Below are positions 25,895 to 35,560 of a stretch of DNA of 64,000 nt, in pieces. The notes beneath the pieces are model-generated. The model worked only from the letters and a program-made list of their open reading frames with translations, made no database searches and was not told where the DNA came from. Where the stretch lies: contig NZ_JAIQDG010000012.1 of assembly GCF_020037125.1 (NCBI RefSeq), positions 124,001-188,000 on the forward strand, written 5' to 3'. The stretch's first letter is position 1; each line of letters opens with the position of its first letter. This DNA is from Myxococcus sp. RHSTA-1-4. Its GTDB lineage: Bacteria; Myxococcota; Myxococcia; Myxococcales; Myxococcaceae. A program made the translations under genes and the position numbers.

Positions 25895-26091
25895 GGTGCA
25901 CCTCCCGGGCGCGGGTGATGCGAACCCCGGGCCAGCGGCCACCACACGCGCCCGCCAGGGGAGCACGGTGAGCGCGCCGCCGTCCACCCCTGGGTGCCCC
26001 GGCCCAGCCCCCAGTGTCCTGGAGGGAGGGTCGTCTTTCGTGGGGCCCAGGCCCACCTTCGCTGCCGTGAGGAGCCCAGGGGCCCGTCGCG

Positions 26092-27804
26092 CTACGCCCC
26101 CGCCGTCACGACCGGCTCCGGCTGCCGGGGCAGCACGGCCTGGAGTCCCAATCCCAGCGCCACCACCAGCGCGCACCCGATGACGTTGAACCACAGGTAG
26201 CCGATGTCGCTGAGCATGAAGAGCGCAATCACCGTCGCCTGCGAGAGCACCGCCGCCCCGAACACGGCATGCCCGCGCACGTGCTTGAGGAAGAAGGCCA
26301 CCAGGAAGATGCCCAGCACCGTCCCGTAGAAGATGGACCCCAGGATGTTCACGGCCTGGATGAGGTTGTCGAGCAGCGACGCGAAGGTCGCGAAGCCCAC
26401 GGCGACCAGCCCCCAGAACACGGTGAACAGCTTGGACGCCACCAGCACGTGCCGGTCGGACGCATCCTGGCGGAACACACGGCGGTAGAAGTCCACCGTC
26501 GTCGTCGCCCCCAGCGCCGTCAACTCGCTGGCGATGGAGCTCATTGCCGCCGCCAGGATGACGGCGATGAGCAACCCGAACAATCCGCTCGGAAGCCAGC
26601 GCTTCACGAACCCGATGAAGATGTAGTCCGAGTCCTTGGTCTCCACGCCCGGCAGCGCGCGTGCCACCACGGCCTTGGCCTCCTTGCGGATGTCTCCCGC
26701 CTCCTTCGAGGAAGCCCGCAGCGCCTCCCGCGACGCGGATGCGGCGGCGGTGTCTCCCGTCTCGCGCGCCGCGAGGTAGCGCTCCACCTCCGCGCGCTTG
26801 GCCGACTGCGCCTGCTCCCACCTCGCCTCGACCGCGGCGTACTCCGCCGCCTGCGCCGTGCCCTGCACGCGCTCGCGGAGCGGCTCGTTGAACAGCAGCG
26901 GCGGCGTGTTGAACTGGTAGAAGACGAAGACGAGGATTCCGACGAACAGGATGAGGAACTGCATCGGAATCTTCAGGACGCCGTTGAACAGCAGCCCCAG
27001 CCGGCTCTCGGAGATGGAGCGTCCCGTCAGGTAGCGGCCCACCTGTGACTGGTCCGTGCCGAAGTACGACAGCGACAGGAAGAGGCCCCCGGTGATGCCG
27101 GACCAGAAGTTGTACCGGTCCTGCACGTCCAGGTCGAAGCTCACCACGTTCATCCGGCCAAAGGCGCCCGCCACGTCCACGGCCTTGCCGAAGGAGATGT
27201 GCTCGGGCAGCCGCCACACGATGACGATGGCGGCCACCACCATGCCGCCCATCATCACCACCATCTGCTGCTTCTGCGTCTGGCTGACGGCCTTGGAGCC
27301 ACCCGTCACCGTGTAGAGGATGACGAGCGCGCCCATGGCCACCACGGTGGGCTCCAGCGGCCAACCGAGGATGGCGGAGAGGATGATGGAGGGCGCGTAG
27401 ATGGTGATGCCCGCCGCCAGCCCGCGCTGGATGAGGAACAGGAACGCGCCCAGCAGCCGGGTCTTCAGGTCGAAGCGCGACTCCAGGTACTCGTACGCGG
27501 TGATGACGTTCAGCCGGTAGTAGATGGGCACGAAGACCGCGCTGATGATGATCATCGCCAGCGGCAGTCCGAAGTAGAACTGCACGAAGCGCATCCCGTC
27601 CTCGTAGGCCTGCCCGGGGACGGAGAGGAAGGTGATGGCGCTGGCCTGCGTGGCCATGACGGACAGGCCGATGGTGGGCCAGCTCAGCTCACGCCCCCCG
27701 CGCAGGTAGTCCTCGCTGGTGCTCGCCTTGCGGTTCTTCCAGATGCCCCACGCGACGATGGAAACCGTCGTCCCGACGAGGACCAACCAGTCGAGCAGTG
27801 TCAC
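26092..27804 (-). CDS. sodium:solute symporter (SSS family)
   Basis: About 570 residues with some 13 membrane helices. The family pattern is clear at the start (LRGGRELSWPTIGLSVMATQASAITFLSVPG: a sodium-site helix) and at YRLNVITAYEYLESRF. A soluble helical insert of about 80 residues rich in Ala/Glu/Arg lies between helices near residues 310-390, which is longer than usual. The substrate is unknown; the family carries sugars, sialic acid, amino acids or acetate. The GTG start overlaps the TGA of a 54-residue membrane protein by four bases. Small partners of this sort are known for other SSS transporters (YjcH with ActP, YhdT with PanF). Confidence 0.9.
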   Translation of the reverse strand: MTLLDWLVLVGTTVSIVAWGIWKNRKASTSEDYLRGGRELSWPTIGLSVMATQASAITFLSVPGQAYEDGMRFVQFYFGLPLAMIIISAVFVPIYYRLNVITAYEYLESRFDLKTRLLGAFLFLIQRGLAAGITIYAPSIILSAILGWPLEPTVVAMGALVILYTVTGGSKAVSQTQKQQMVVMMGGMVVAAIVIVWRLPEHISFGKAVDVAGAFGRMNVVSFDLDVQDRYNFWSGITGGLFLSLSYFGTDQSQVGRYLTGRSISESRLGLLFNGVLKIPMQFLILFVGILVFVFYQFNTPPLLFNEPLRERVQGTAQAAEYAAVEARWEQAQSAKRAEVERYLAARETGDTAAASASREALRASSKEAGDIRKEAKAVVARALPGVETKDSDYIFIGFVKRWLPSGLFGLLIAVILAAAMSSIASELTALGATTTVDFYRRVFRQDASDRHVLVASKLFTVFWGLVAVGFATFASLLDNLIQAVNILGSIFYGTVLGIFLVAFFLKHVRGHAVFGAAVLSQATVIALFMLSDIGYLWFNVIGCALVVALGLGLQAVLPRQPEPVVTAGA

Positions 27805-27965
27805 GCGTATGCCTCGGTGAGGGCCCAGAACAGGGCGACGAACAGGACGAAGGTGCCAAGCACCACGAGGTAGATGTTGCGCCACGAGCCGAGCAGCGGC
27901 GGCGCGTCATCCATCTCGGGCCGCGGCGCGGCGGGCTTCTCCAGGGAAGGACCAGGTGTGCTCAT
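27801..27965 (-). CDS. small single-helix membrane protein, probable symporter partner
   Basis: 54 residues: a Pro-rich cytoplasmic start (MSTPGPSLEKPAAPRPEMDD) and one membrane helix (IYLVVLGTFVLFVALFWAL). It overlaps the gene on each side by four bases (ATGA with the PIG-L gene, GTGA with the symporter), so all three must be translated together. The arrangement matches small accessory subunits of SSS transporters; the sequence itself is too short to place in a family. Confidence 0.75.
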   Translation of the reverse strand: MSTPGPSLEKPAAPRPEMDDAPPLLGSWRNIYLVVLGTFVLFVALFWALTEAYA

Positions 27966-30448
27966 TGCGCGAGGATGTTCGCCAGGAGGCGGTAGGCGCC
28001 GGGCACGCCGGCGGGGAGCTGACGGAAGAAGGCCAGCCCCGTGTACACGAAGGCGCCCTTGCCATGACGGGCGACGAGAAGTGAGCCCTGAAGAGGAGCC
28101 TCGCCCGCGTCGCTCATGGCGAACACGGGCCGGTAGCGCGAGTCCCAGGTGGAAGCGAAGTAGAGACCGCGCTCCTGCACCCAGCCCTCGAAGTCCGCCG
28201 CGCTCAGCGTATTGGGCCCCCGCAGCAGCGGCTCGCTCGGGGCGACGGGAGACATCGCCGCCGTCTCGTCCGTCACGCGCTCCCGGCCAATCTCCAGCGG
28301 GTACGGGCCGACGAAGGTGGTGAGCGGGCCCACGCGGCTGTTGGTGTTGTACTGCACCACCAGCCGCCCGCCCCCCTCCACGTACTTCAGCAGCCGCTCG
28401 CGGTGCACGGCGAGGCGCGGGTTGGCGTTGAAGGCGCGCACGCCGACGAGGATGGCCTCGAAGCGCTCCAGCCGCTCCCCGGCGAGCCGCTCCTCGGGCA
28501 GCACCGTCACCTCGTACCCCACCGCCGCCAGGCTCTCCGCCACGCGGTCCCCCGGCCCGGGGATGTAGCCCACGCGCTTCACCTTCGTGGCCAGCGAGAA
28601 GGGCACCAGCGTCGCCTCCGAGGGCTGGCGCACCGCCTGTGGAGGGATGTGCTCGTACGACACCGTCCGGACCCGCCATGACTCGGTGCGGCCGCCGCTC
28701 TCCACGACGGCGCGCAGGCGGCCCTTTCCCGTGGCCCCCTTCGGAGGCGTCACCTTGAAGACGACGGTGCGCTCGTCACCACGCGCGGCGAGCTGGAACG
28801 GAACCTCGGAGGGTTCCACGCGCCAGCCCTCGGGCACTTCCAGCCGGGCCTTGCCGCTGGCCTCCGCGCGGCCCGCGGCCAGCACGACGGACACGGATTG
28901 GGCCCCGCCGTTGGGGAACATCAGCACGTCCCGCTCCAGCGTCGCGGTGACGGCGGGGACGATTTCGAAGGCGCGGTACAGCTCGCCGCGCACCGGGTCC
29001 GTCCACACGAACACCACCGGCCGCGTCGCGCTGAAGCGCCGGCCGTTCGCCTCGTAGACGAACGTCACCGCCAGCGCGGGCTCGCCCTCGGGCTGGCCGG
29101 TGAGCGCGCGGTCCGCGCCCTCCAGCGTGTAGAGGCCGCCGGTGACGGGCTTGCGCAGCCAGTACGGCGTGGAGATGGCCGCGTCCTGGGGGAGCGCCAT
29201 CTTCCGCGTCAGCTTGAAAGGCGCGTGCCCGGCCAGCTCCGTGTTGGCCACCACGGACTCGCCGCCCGGCAGCGTCACGCTCACCAGCCGGAGCGCGGCG
29301 GGCGAGCGGTTCAGCGCCATCAGGTTCAGCTCCACCTGGGTGCCCGGCACCGCCGTGGGCTCCGCCGCGCGCGCCTCGAGGAACAGCCCCGCGCAGGCGG
29401 CGATGAGGGCCTCCGTCTCGCGCAGCTTGTACGCCTTCCACGGGTTGTCGTCCGGCAGCGAGGACAGCGCCTCGTGGACGCGCACCAGCGCGGGGACACC
29501 TCGGTGGGGCGCGCGCGGGTCGAACCCCTTCTGCGCCTCGTCCACCGCGCGGGCCACGGCCTCGGCGCCGCTCCAGCGCTTCCACGAGAAGTCCAACCCC
29601 TCGAACACGTCGCCCTTCGGGCGCGTCCCGGCCACGGGCGTGAAGTACTCCAGCAGCGGCCCGCGCGCGGCCGGCACGCCGAAGCCCTGGCTCTTGTGCT
29701 GACTTCGGCTCTCCGCCGAAATCTCCCCCCAGGAGCGCCCGAGCAGCGGGTCGTAGCCCCCGACGTCCACCTTCAGGTAGCCGGACATGTCGGCGCCCGG
29801 CGCCAGGTTCCAGGTGGCCGCGTTGTTCAGCAGCCGGTCCGCCTTCCAGGGCTTCACCTCCGCGAGCTGCTCGGGGAAGCGCTTCGGGTCGGCCGCGGCG
29901 GCGAAGGCCTCCTCGGCGAGGAGCGCGGAGGCGGTGTGGTGGCCATGATTGGGAGGCTTCGTGGTGAAGCGCGTCACGATGACGTCCGGCCGGAAGCGGC
30001 GGATGGCGAGCACCACGTCCGCCAGCACCTCGTCGTGTCCCCAGATGCGCAGCGCCTCGTCGGCGCTCTTGGTGTAGCCGAAGTCGCGAGCCCGGGTGAA
30101 GAGCTGCTCGGCGCCGTCCACGCGGCGCGCCGCGAGCAGCTCATACGTGCGGATGAGCCCGAGCAGCTCGTCCTGCTCGGTGCCGATGAGGTTCTGCCCA
30201 CCGTCGCCGCGCGTGAGGGACAGGTAGCCCGCGCGCAGGCCGCGCTCGCCCACCAGCCACGCCAGGAAGCGGGTGTTCTCGTCGTCGGGGTGGGCGGCCA
30301 CGTAGAGCACGCTGCCCGTCACCCCCAGCCGACGCAGGCCCGCCGCGATTTCCCCCGCGTGCGGTTGCCGGGGCGCCTGCGCGAGTGCCGTCGACCCGAC
30401 TCCAAGACTCATGACCAGCGCCATTCCAAAGGTGAGCAGGTTCCGCAT
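27962..30448 (-). CDS. exported PIG-L (LmbE-like) deacetylase, multidomain
   Basis: 828 residues with a signal peptide (MRNLLTFGMALVMSLGVGSTALAQA). The PIG-L zinc motif AHPDDE is near residue 51, and the distal HGHHTAS supplies the third zinc ligand. Members hydrolyse N-acetyl groups from amino sugars. After the catalytic domain, roughly from 300 on, come beta-sandwich regions and a C-terminal part resembling a class I amidotransferase or ThuA fold (VGYIPGPGDRVAESLAAVGYEVTVL ... GGRLVVQYN), so it is about three times the length of a simple LmbE protein. Its stop overlaps the small membrane protein start. With the symporter it suggests outside deacetylation of a sugar followed by uptake, which is inference. 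Confidence 0.85.
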   Translation of the reverse strand: MRNLLTFGMALVMSLGVGSTALAQAPRQPHAGEIAAGLRRLGVTGSVLYVAAHPDDENTRFLAWLVGERGLRAGYLSLTRGDGGQNLIGTEQDELLGLIRTYELLAARRVDGAEQLFTRARDFGYTKSADEALRIWGHDEVLADVVLAIRRFRPDVIVTRFTTKPPNHGHHTASALLAEEAFAAAADPKRFPEQLAEVKPWKADRLLNNAATWNLAPGADMSGYLKVDVGGYDPLLGRSWGEISAESRSQHKSQGFGVPAARGPLLEYFTPVAGTRPKGDVFEGLDFSWKRWSGAEAVARAVDEAQKGFDPRAPHRGVPALVRVHEALSSLPDDNPWKAYKLRETEALIAACAGLFLEARAAEPTAVPGTQVELNLMALNRSPAALRLVSVTLPGGESVVANTELAGHAPFKLTRKMALPQDAAISTPYWLRKPVTGGLYTLEGADRALTGQPEGEPALAVTFVYEANGRRFSATRPVVFVWTDPVRGELYRAFEIVPAVTATLERDVLMFPNGGAQSVSVVLAAGRAEASGKARLEVPEGWRVEPSEVPFQLAARGDERTVVFKVTPPKGATGKGRLRAVVESGGRTESWRVRTVSYEHIPPQAVRQPSEATLVPFSLATKVKRVGYIPGPGDRVAESLAAVGYEVTVLPEERLAGERLERFEAILVGVRAFNANPRLAVHRERLLKYVEGGGRLVVQYNTNSRVGPLTTFVGPYPLEIGRERVTDETAAMSPVAPSEPLLRGPNTLSAADFEGWVQERGLYFASTWDSRYRPVFAMSDAGEAPLQGSLLVARHGKGAFVYTGLAFFRQLPAGVPGAYRLLANILAQ

Positions 30449-30590
30449 CCGGGCGGACCCTATAACAAGGCCCTCGCACTCGCGCGTGCCACGTTCAAAC
30501 GACATGACGCGGACGGCCAGGGAATAAGTACGGCGCTCGCTTGTCCGTTCCCGTGCCGGCCTCCATCGGACCTGTTATCAAGCACGACCC

Positions 30591-32216
30591 GTGACGTCCT
30601 CGTTCTCCGCCGAGTGGCTCCGAGGAGATGCGCGCGCGCTCTCCTTCCTCCCCGACCGCTACCGCCACCCGGCCGCCCGGGCCGAGGCCGTGGCCGCCGC
30701 CGCGTCGCGCACCGTGTCCCCCGCGCTGCTCGACGTGCTCGTGGCCCGCAACGCGCGCCTCGCGCCCAGCCCCGCCCGCGAGCGCAACCTGGAGCTGCTC
30801 TCCCGTCCCGGCACCGTGGCCGTGGTGACCGGGCAGCAGATGGGGCTCTTCCTCGGGCCGCTCTTCACGCTCTACAAGGCCGCCGCCGCCATCGTCGCGG
30901 CCCGCGCGCTCTCCCGGGAAACGGGCCGGCCCTGCGTGCCCGTCTTCTGGCTCCAGACGGAGGACCACGACCTCCCGGAGATCGACCACTGCTTCATCCC
31001 CCGGGCCACCGGGGGGCCGCTGCGCGTGGCGCTGGACCTGCCCGGCGCGGCCACCTCGCGCGCCCCCATCGCCCACCGCCGCCTGGGCCCGAGCGTCACC
31101 GCCGCCCTGACCACGCTGCGCAACGAGCTGGGTGACGAGCCCCACGCACAAGAGCACCTGTCCCTGCTTGAGCGCGCCTACCGTCCCGAGGCCACGCTGG
31201 CGGAGGCCTTCACCGAGGTGCTCTCCACGGTGTTCGCCGAGGAGGGGCTCATCTTCCTCGACCCGAGGGACGCACGGCTCGCGCCGCTCGCCGCGCCCGT
31301 GCACCGCCGCGCCATCCAGGAAGCGGCGGTCATCTCCGACACGATGTCCGCCCGGGTGAGGGCGCTCTCCGACGCCGGCTTCTCCGAGCAGGTCCACATC
31401 CGCCCCGGCTCACCGCTCGGCTTCTTCTCCCCGGATGCCATCGATGGCCCGCGCTACCGCCTGGACCCCGCGGGTCCCGGCCGGTGGAACCTCGCGGGCC
31501 ACCCGGAGAATGGCACCGTCACCACGGACGCGCTCCTCGGCTGGCTGGAGCGGGAGCCGCTGCGCTTCACCACCTCCGCCCTGCTGCGCCCCCTCCTCCA
31601 GGACACCTGGCTTCCCACGGCGGCCTACGTCGGCGGCCCCGGCGAGGTTGCCTACTTCGCGCAGCTCGCGCCCCTCTACGCGCACGCGGGCCTTCCGATG
31701 CCGCTCGTCGTGCCGCGGGCCCGCTTCCGCGTGCTCGATGACCGCGCCCGGCGGTGGCTGGGCAAGCTGGGCCTCCGGCCCGACGAGGTGAACACGCCGC
31801 GCGACGAGCTGCTCACGCGCCTGGCCGCCCGTGACGCCAGCCAGCCCCTCGAGACGCCCGAGGCCCTGGAGGCCCGCCTCTTCGGCGCCTTCGCGTCGGA
31901 GCTGGACCGCCTGGGTGACTCGCTGCTCGCGCTCGACCCGGCGCTCCAGGACGCGCTCCAGCGCACCCGGGGAACCGTCCGCGTCGCCGTGTCCCGGCTC
32001 GCGGGAAGGTACGGCCGCGCGCTCACCCGGCGCGACGGCGTCACCGCCGAGCGGGTGGACCGCCTGCGCACCTGGCTCACCCCGGAGGACGCGCCGCAGG
32101 AGCGCGTCCTCGGGCTGCCCTACTTCGCCTGCCGCATCGGCACGCGCGCGTTCACGCGGCAGGTGCTCGATGCGTGCGTGCCCTTCTCCGGCGCGCTCCA
32201 GGACTTGACGCCATGA
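30591..32216 (+). CDS. bshC: putative cysteine ligase of bacillithiol synthesis
   Basis: 541 residues, the usual BshC length. Family signatures include [10 protein letters not shown] at the start, [20 protein letters not shown] and [15 protein letters not shown]. BshC adds cysteine to glucosaminyl-malate, the last step in making bacillithiol, the low-molecular-weight thiol of Bacillus, Deinococcus and some other groups. GTG start. The stop overlaps the bshB1 start by four bases (ATGA). The 142-base gap to the divergent PIG-L gene holds the promoter region. Confidence 0.93.
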   Translation: MTSSFSAEWLRGDARALSFLPDRYRHPAARAEAVAAAASRTVSPALLDVLVARNARLAPSPARERNLELLSRPGTVAVVTGQQMGLFLGPLFTLYKAAAAIVAARALSRETGRPCVPVFWLQTEDHDLPEIDHCFIPRATGGPLRVALDLPGAATSRAPIAHRRLGPSVTAALTTLRNELGDEPHAQEHLSLLERAYRPEATLAEAFTEVLSTVFAEEGLIFLDPRDARLAPLAAPVHRRAIQEAAVISDTMSARVRALSDAGFSEQVHIRPGSPLGFFSPDAIDGPRYRLDPAGPGRWNLAGHPENGTVTTDALLGWLEREPLRFTTSALLRPLLQDTWLPTAAYVGGPGEVAYFAQLAPLYAHAGLPMPLVVPRARFRVLDDRARRWLGKLGLRPDEVNTPRDELLTRLAARDASQPLETPEALEARLFGAFASELDRLGDSLLALDPALQDALQRTRGTVRVAVSRLAGRYGRALTRRDGVTAERVDRLRTWLTPEDAPQERVLGLPYFACRIGTRAFTRQVLDACVPFSGALQDLTP

Positions 32217-33010
32217 GCGAGCCCTACGGCATCGACGTCCTCGCCTTCGGTCCCCACCCGGACGACGTGGAGTTGTTCTGTGGAGGCCTCCTCGCGCGCA
32301 TGGCGGCGTTGGGCTACCGCACCGGCATCGTGGACCTGACGCGCGGGGAGAAGAGCTCGCGCGGGACTCCGGAGACGCGGGCACGGGAGACGGAGGCGGC
32401 CTCCCGCGCGCTGGGCCTGTCCCTCCGGGAGAACCTGGGCCTGCCGGACGGCTGGCTCAGCCCGTGGGCCGGCTTCGAGGCACCCGAGGCCGAGCGCGCC
32501 CACACCTCCGCCGTGGCCCGCGTGGTGGAGGTCCTGCGCCGGCTCCGCCCGGAGCTGGTCGTCGTCCCCTGGGAGGAGGAGCGCCACCCGGACCACGAGG
32601 CCGCCAGCGCGCTGGTGACGCGTGCGCTGTTCTTCGCCGGAGTCCGCAAGTTCGAGGCGGAGCCACCCGGCGCGCCCTTCACGCCCCGGCAGGTGCTCTA
32701 CTATCCGCTGCGGCACCTGGCCGAGCCGAGCTTCGTCGTGGACGTGTCCTCCGTGTACGAGCGGAAGCTGGCGGCGGTCCACTGCTATGCCAGCCAGGTG
32801 CAGCCGCGCCCGGACGCGCCGCCGACACTGGTGGGCTCGCCGCTGTCCCTCTCCTCGCTGCAGGCGCGGGACGCCTTCTACGGCGCGCAGGTGGGCGTCT
32901 CCCACGGCGAGCCCTACGTCGTCCGCGAGACGCTGGGACTGAGCGACCCGCTGGACCACTTCCGCCGGAATAGCTTCGCGCGGCCCCTGTTCTTCCCCCA
33001 ACGCCGATGA
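32213..33010 (+). CDS. bshB1: bacillithiol biosynthesis deacetylase
   Basis: 265 residues of the PIG-L/LmbE family in its short, BshB form: [13 protein letters not shown] holds the zinc ligands and HPDHEAAS the third histidine. BshB removes the acetyl group of N-acetylglucosaminyl-malate. The start ATG at 32213 overlaps the bshC stop, and its own stop overlaps the bshA start, again by ATGA. Position between bshC and bshA makes the assignment safer than sequence alone would. It is cytoplasmic, unlike the exported PIG-L protein encoded divergently nearby. Confidence 0.92.
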   Translation: MSEPYGIDVLAFGPHPDDVELFCGGLLARMAALGYRTGIVDLTRGEKSSRGTPETRARETEAASRALGLSLRENLGLPDGWLSPWAGFEAPEAERAHTSAVARVVEVLRRLRPELVVVPWEEERHPDHEAASALVTRALFFAGVRKFEAEPPGAPFTPRQVLYYPLRHLAEPSFVVDVSSVYERKLAAVHCYASQVQPRPDAPPTLVGSPLSLSSLQARDAFYGAQVGVSHGEPYVVRETLGLSDPLDHFRRNSFARPLFFPQRR

Positions 33011-34170
33011 CCGAACCGCTCAATGTGGCCATCACCTGCTTTCCCACCTTCGGTGGCAGCGGCATGGTCGCGACCGAGATTGGACTGGCCATGGCGGACC
33101 GCGGGCACCGCGTCCACTTCATCGCCAAGGACCTGCCGGTGCGCCTGCACGGCACCAGCCGCAAGGTCTTCTTCCACGAGGTGACGGAGAGCGACTACCC
33201 GGCGCTCCAGCACTCCAGCACCTACCCCATCGCCCTGGCCTCCAAGATGATTGAGGTCGCCAGCTACGAGCGCCTGGACGTGCTGCACGTCCACTACGCG
33301 GTGCCCCACGCCACCGCCGCATGGATGGCGCGCGAGGTGCTGGGGGACAAGGCACCGCGCATCGTGACGACGCTGCACGGGACGGACACCACGCTGGTGG
33401 GCATCGACCCCAGCTACCTGCCCATTACCCGCTTCTCCATCCTGCGCAGCGACGCGGTGACGGCGCCCTCGGACTTCCTCCGTCGCGCGACGTGGGAGGG
33501 CTTCGGCATTCCCGAGAGCTTCCCCATCGAGGTCATCTTCAACTTCGTGGACACGCAGCGCTACGCGCCGGTGAGAGAGCGCGCGGTCCTGCGGCCGCTC
33601 TTCCCGGACCTGCGCGAGCCGGAGCCGGTGCTCATCCATATCTCCAACTTCCGGCCGGTGAAGCGCATCACCGACGTGGTGGACGTCTTCACGGAGGTCC
33701 ACCGCCAGCGTCCCTGCCGGCTGGTGATGATTGGCGACGGCCCCGAGCGCTCGCCCGCCGAGCGCCGCCTCCGGGAGCTGGGCCTGGAGGACCGTGTCGC
33801 CTTCCTGGGCAAGCAGGACCGCTTCGAGGAACTGCTCGCCGCCGCGGACGTCTTCCTCCTCCCCAGCGAGCAGGAGAGCTTCGGGCTCGCCGCGCTGGAG
33901 GCGCTGAGCTGCGGCATCCCCGTGGTGGCGAGCGACATCGGCGGCATCCCCGAGCTGGTGACGCCGGGAGAGACGGGGCTGCTCGCGCCGGTGGGGGACA
34001 CGCGGGCCATGGCCCGGCACGTGCTCACCCTGGTCGAGGACCCGGCCCGCTGGAAGGCCTTCTCGCGCCGCGCGCGGGAGCAGGTGCTGGAGCGCTTCCG
34101 GCTCGGCCCCGCCATCGACCGCTACGAGGCGCTCTATCGCCGGCTCGCGGCGGGGGCGCCCCGTCGCTGA
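33007..34170 (+). CDS. bshA: N-acetyl-alpha-D-glucosaminyl L-malate synthase
   Basis: 387-residue GT4 glycosyltransferase. The BshA-type start (NVAITCFPTFGGSGMVATEIG), the HVHYAVPHA segment and the C-terminal SEQESFGLAALEALSCGIPVV nucleotide-sugar site are all present. It joins UDP-GlcNAc and L-malate, the first committed step of bacillithiol synthesis. It closes the bshC-bshB1-bshA operon, in which every junction is a four-base overlap. The DUF2911 gene converges on it from the other strand 31 bases downstream. Confidence 0.94.
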   Translation: MTEPLNVAITCFPTFGGSGMVATEIGLAMADRGHRVHFIAKDLPVRLHGTSRKVFFHEVTESDYPALQHSSTYPIALASKMIEVASYERLDVLHVHYAVPHATAAWMAREVLGDKAPRIVTTLHGTDTTLVGIDPSYLPITRFSILRSDAVTAPSDFLRRATWEGFGIPESFPIEVIFNFVDTQRYAPVRERAVLRPLFPDLREPEPVLIHISNFRPVKRITDVVDVFTEVHRQRPCRLVMIGDGPERSPAERRLRELGLEDRVAFLGKQDRFEELLAAADVFLLPSEQESFGLAALEALSCGIPVVASDIGGIPELVTPGETGLLAPVGDTRAMARHVLTLVEDPARWKAFSRRAREQVLERFRLGPAIDRYEALYRRLAAGAPRR

Positions 34171-34200
34171 GGGCCCCCGCGCACGGTAGCGGCGGCGCGG

Positions 34201-35049
34201 CTACTTCTTGCCCTTCCACTCCGCGAGGGCCTTGGAGACCTGGTCGCGGAAGAAGAAGCCCTTGTCGTTCTGGCCCAGGTCCCAGGACGCCTGCGCGGCC
34301 TTGCGGGCCTCGGCGTACTTGCCCATGCGCGCCAGGATGTCGGCGCGAATCCACTGGTTGTACCAGGTGGACTGGATGGCCACGGACGCATCCGCATGCT
34401 TCAGCGCGGCGGCGTAGTCCTTGGTGGACTCGGCCACGTGGCGGGCCATGTTGGCGAGCATCCGGGAGGAGCTGACCACGGCGGTCTGCATGCCGGCCTG
34501 CACGTGCGCGGCGGTGTCCACCTTGATGGGCACGGAGACGCGCAGCTTCTCCCACTCCATGTCGAGCGACGTCGCGTCATCGGTGGTGTTGCTGAAGAGG
34601 AACGCCAGCCGCTCGCGGAGGGGAATCTCGGTGGTGGTGGCGTCGACGGTGACGAGGTCCTGGGCCGGGTCATACGGCTTGAGGCCCGCCCAGATGGTCA
34701 GGTCCTTGTTCAGCATCATCTTCCAGCCCTTCTGCGAGGGCAGGGTGACGATGGTGTAGGTGCCCGCGGGGACGGGCTTGCCCCCGAAGGTGACGTCACG
34801 GCTGAAGGTGATTTTCGAGGCCGCGTTGGCGCCGGTGCGCCACGCCTTGTCGAAGGGCACCAGGTCGCCCCATACCTTCCGGCCCTTCACGCCAGGGCTG
34901 GAGTACTCGATGGAAATCTCCGTGACGCCCACCTCCTGCATCACCTTGGCGGCGGGGCTCGCGGCGGGGAGCTTGAGCTGGGCGGCCGCGGGCGTGGCCA
35001 CCAGGGCCACCAGCGCGGAAAGCAGACATCCGAGGGCAACGTTCTTCAT
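34201..35049 (-). CDS. exported DUF2911 protein
   Basis: 282 residues beginning MKNVALGCLLSALVALVATPAAAQ, a Sec signal peptide. The core from about residue 30 to 170 matches the DUF2911 pattern: VTEISIEYSSPGVKGRKVWGD, PFDKAWRTGANAA and TYTIVTLPSQKGWKMMLN. The remaining C-terminal 90 residues look helical, similar to a short TPR region (HADASVAIQSTWYNQWIRAD). The family has no established function. GAGGACG before the ATG supports the start. It stands alone between the bshA gene and a small lipoprotein gene. Confidence 0.88.
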   Translation of the reverse strand: MKNVALGCLLSALVALVATPAAAQLKLPAASPAAKVMQEVGVTEISIEYSSPGVKGRKVWGDLVPFDKAWRTGANAASKITFSRDVTFGGKPVPAGTYTIVTLPSQKGWKMMLNKDLTIWAGLKPYDPAQDLVTVDATTTEIPLRERLAFLFSNTTDDATSLDMEWEKLRVSVPIKVDTAAHVQAGMQTAVVSSSRMLANMARHVAESTKDYAAALKHADASVAIQSTWYNQWIRADILARMGKYAEARKAAQASWDLGQNDKGFFFRDQVSKALAEWKGKK

Positions 35050-35171
35050 CGTCCTCACTTCGTCCTTTCTCAACCAGGCAGGTTGAAGAGCCGGCGGAGT
35101 GTATAGATGAGTCCCCGGGCCGCCACACGTTTCCCTTCAGCCCGCACCGCGTCATGGCGCGAGCCCGCGCG

Positions 35172-35384
35172 TCACCAGCCCTTGACACCTCCGCCGCCCG
35201 GAGCCGGTGCGCCCGCGTCACGCTGCGCGCCACCGGCTGTTCCCGCATCCGCGGAGCCGGAGCCGCCCGTTCCTTCTTCCGTCTGACCGGAGCGCTCCCC
35301 CGAGCCCCGGCTCTCGCAGCCCGTGGCGCCGCCCAGCAGCGCACCGCCCATCACCAGCACCTGGAACAGCTTCTGGTAGTCCAT
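35172..35384 (-). CDS. small lipoprotein
   Basis: 70 residues from the ATG at 35384: MDYQKLFQVLVMGGALLGGATGC, a signal with a plausible lipobox (GATGC). The mature 48 residues are a low-complexity Gly/Ser/Ala-rich chain with no fold visible. Such short lipoproteins are frequent in myxobacteria. No function can be assigned. The longer upstream extension of this frame has no start signal and was left out. Confidence 0.55.
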   Translation of the reverse strand: MDYQKLFQVLVMGGALLGGATGCESRGSGERSGQTEEGTGGSGSADAGTAGGAQRDAGAPAPGGGGVKGW

Positions 35385-35560
35385 GTCCGGCCCGTACCTT
35401 TCCGGCGGCGGGTCCCCCGCGCGCCACTCAGGAGGAGGCCCCACCCTACCCCGGGTGCGGGACTCGCGGCCCCTGCCCCGCGGGCCGACGCGTGGACGTG
35501 GACACTCCGGAGCAGAGAGGTGTTCCCCCTCGCCTCCGGGGTGGTCATGCTGTGTGCACG

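Noticed and set aside
25895-27364. An upstream extension of the repeat kinase through the symporter region
   Set aside because: The frame is open only by chance; the GTG at 25894 with GGGAGG fits, and the upstream DNA encodes the symporter in another frame.
30485-30500. Sigma-54-like TGGCACG on the minus strand before the PIG-L gene
   Set aside because: The GG and GC pairs are 11 bases apart instead of the required 10.
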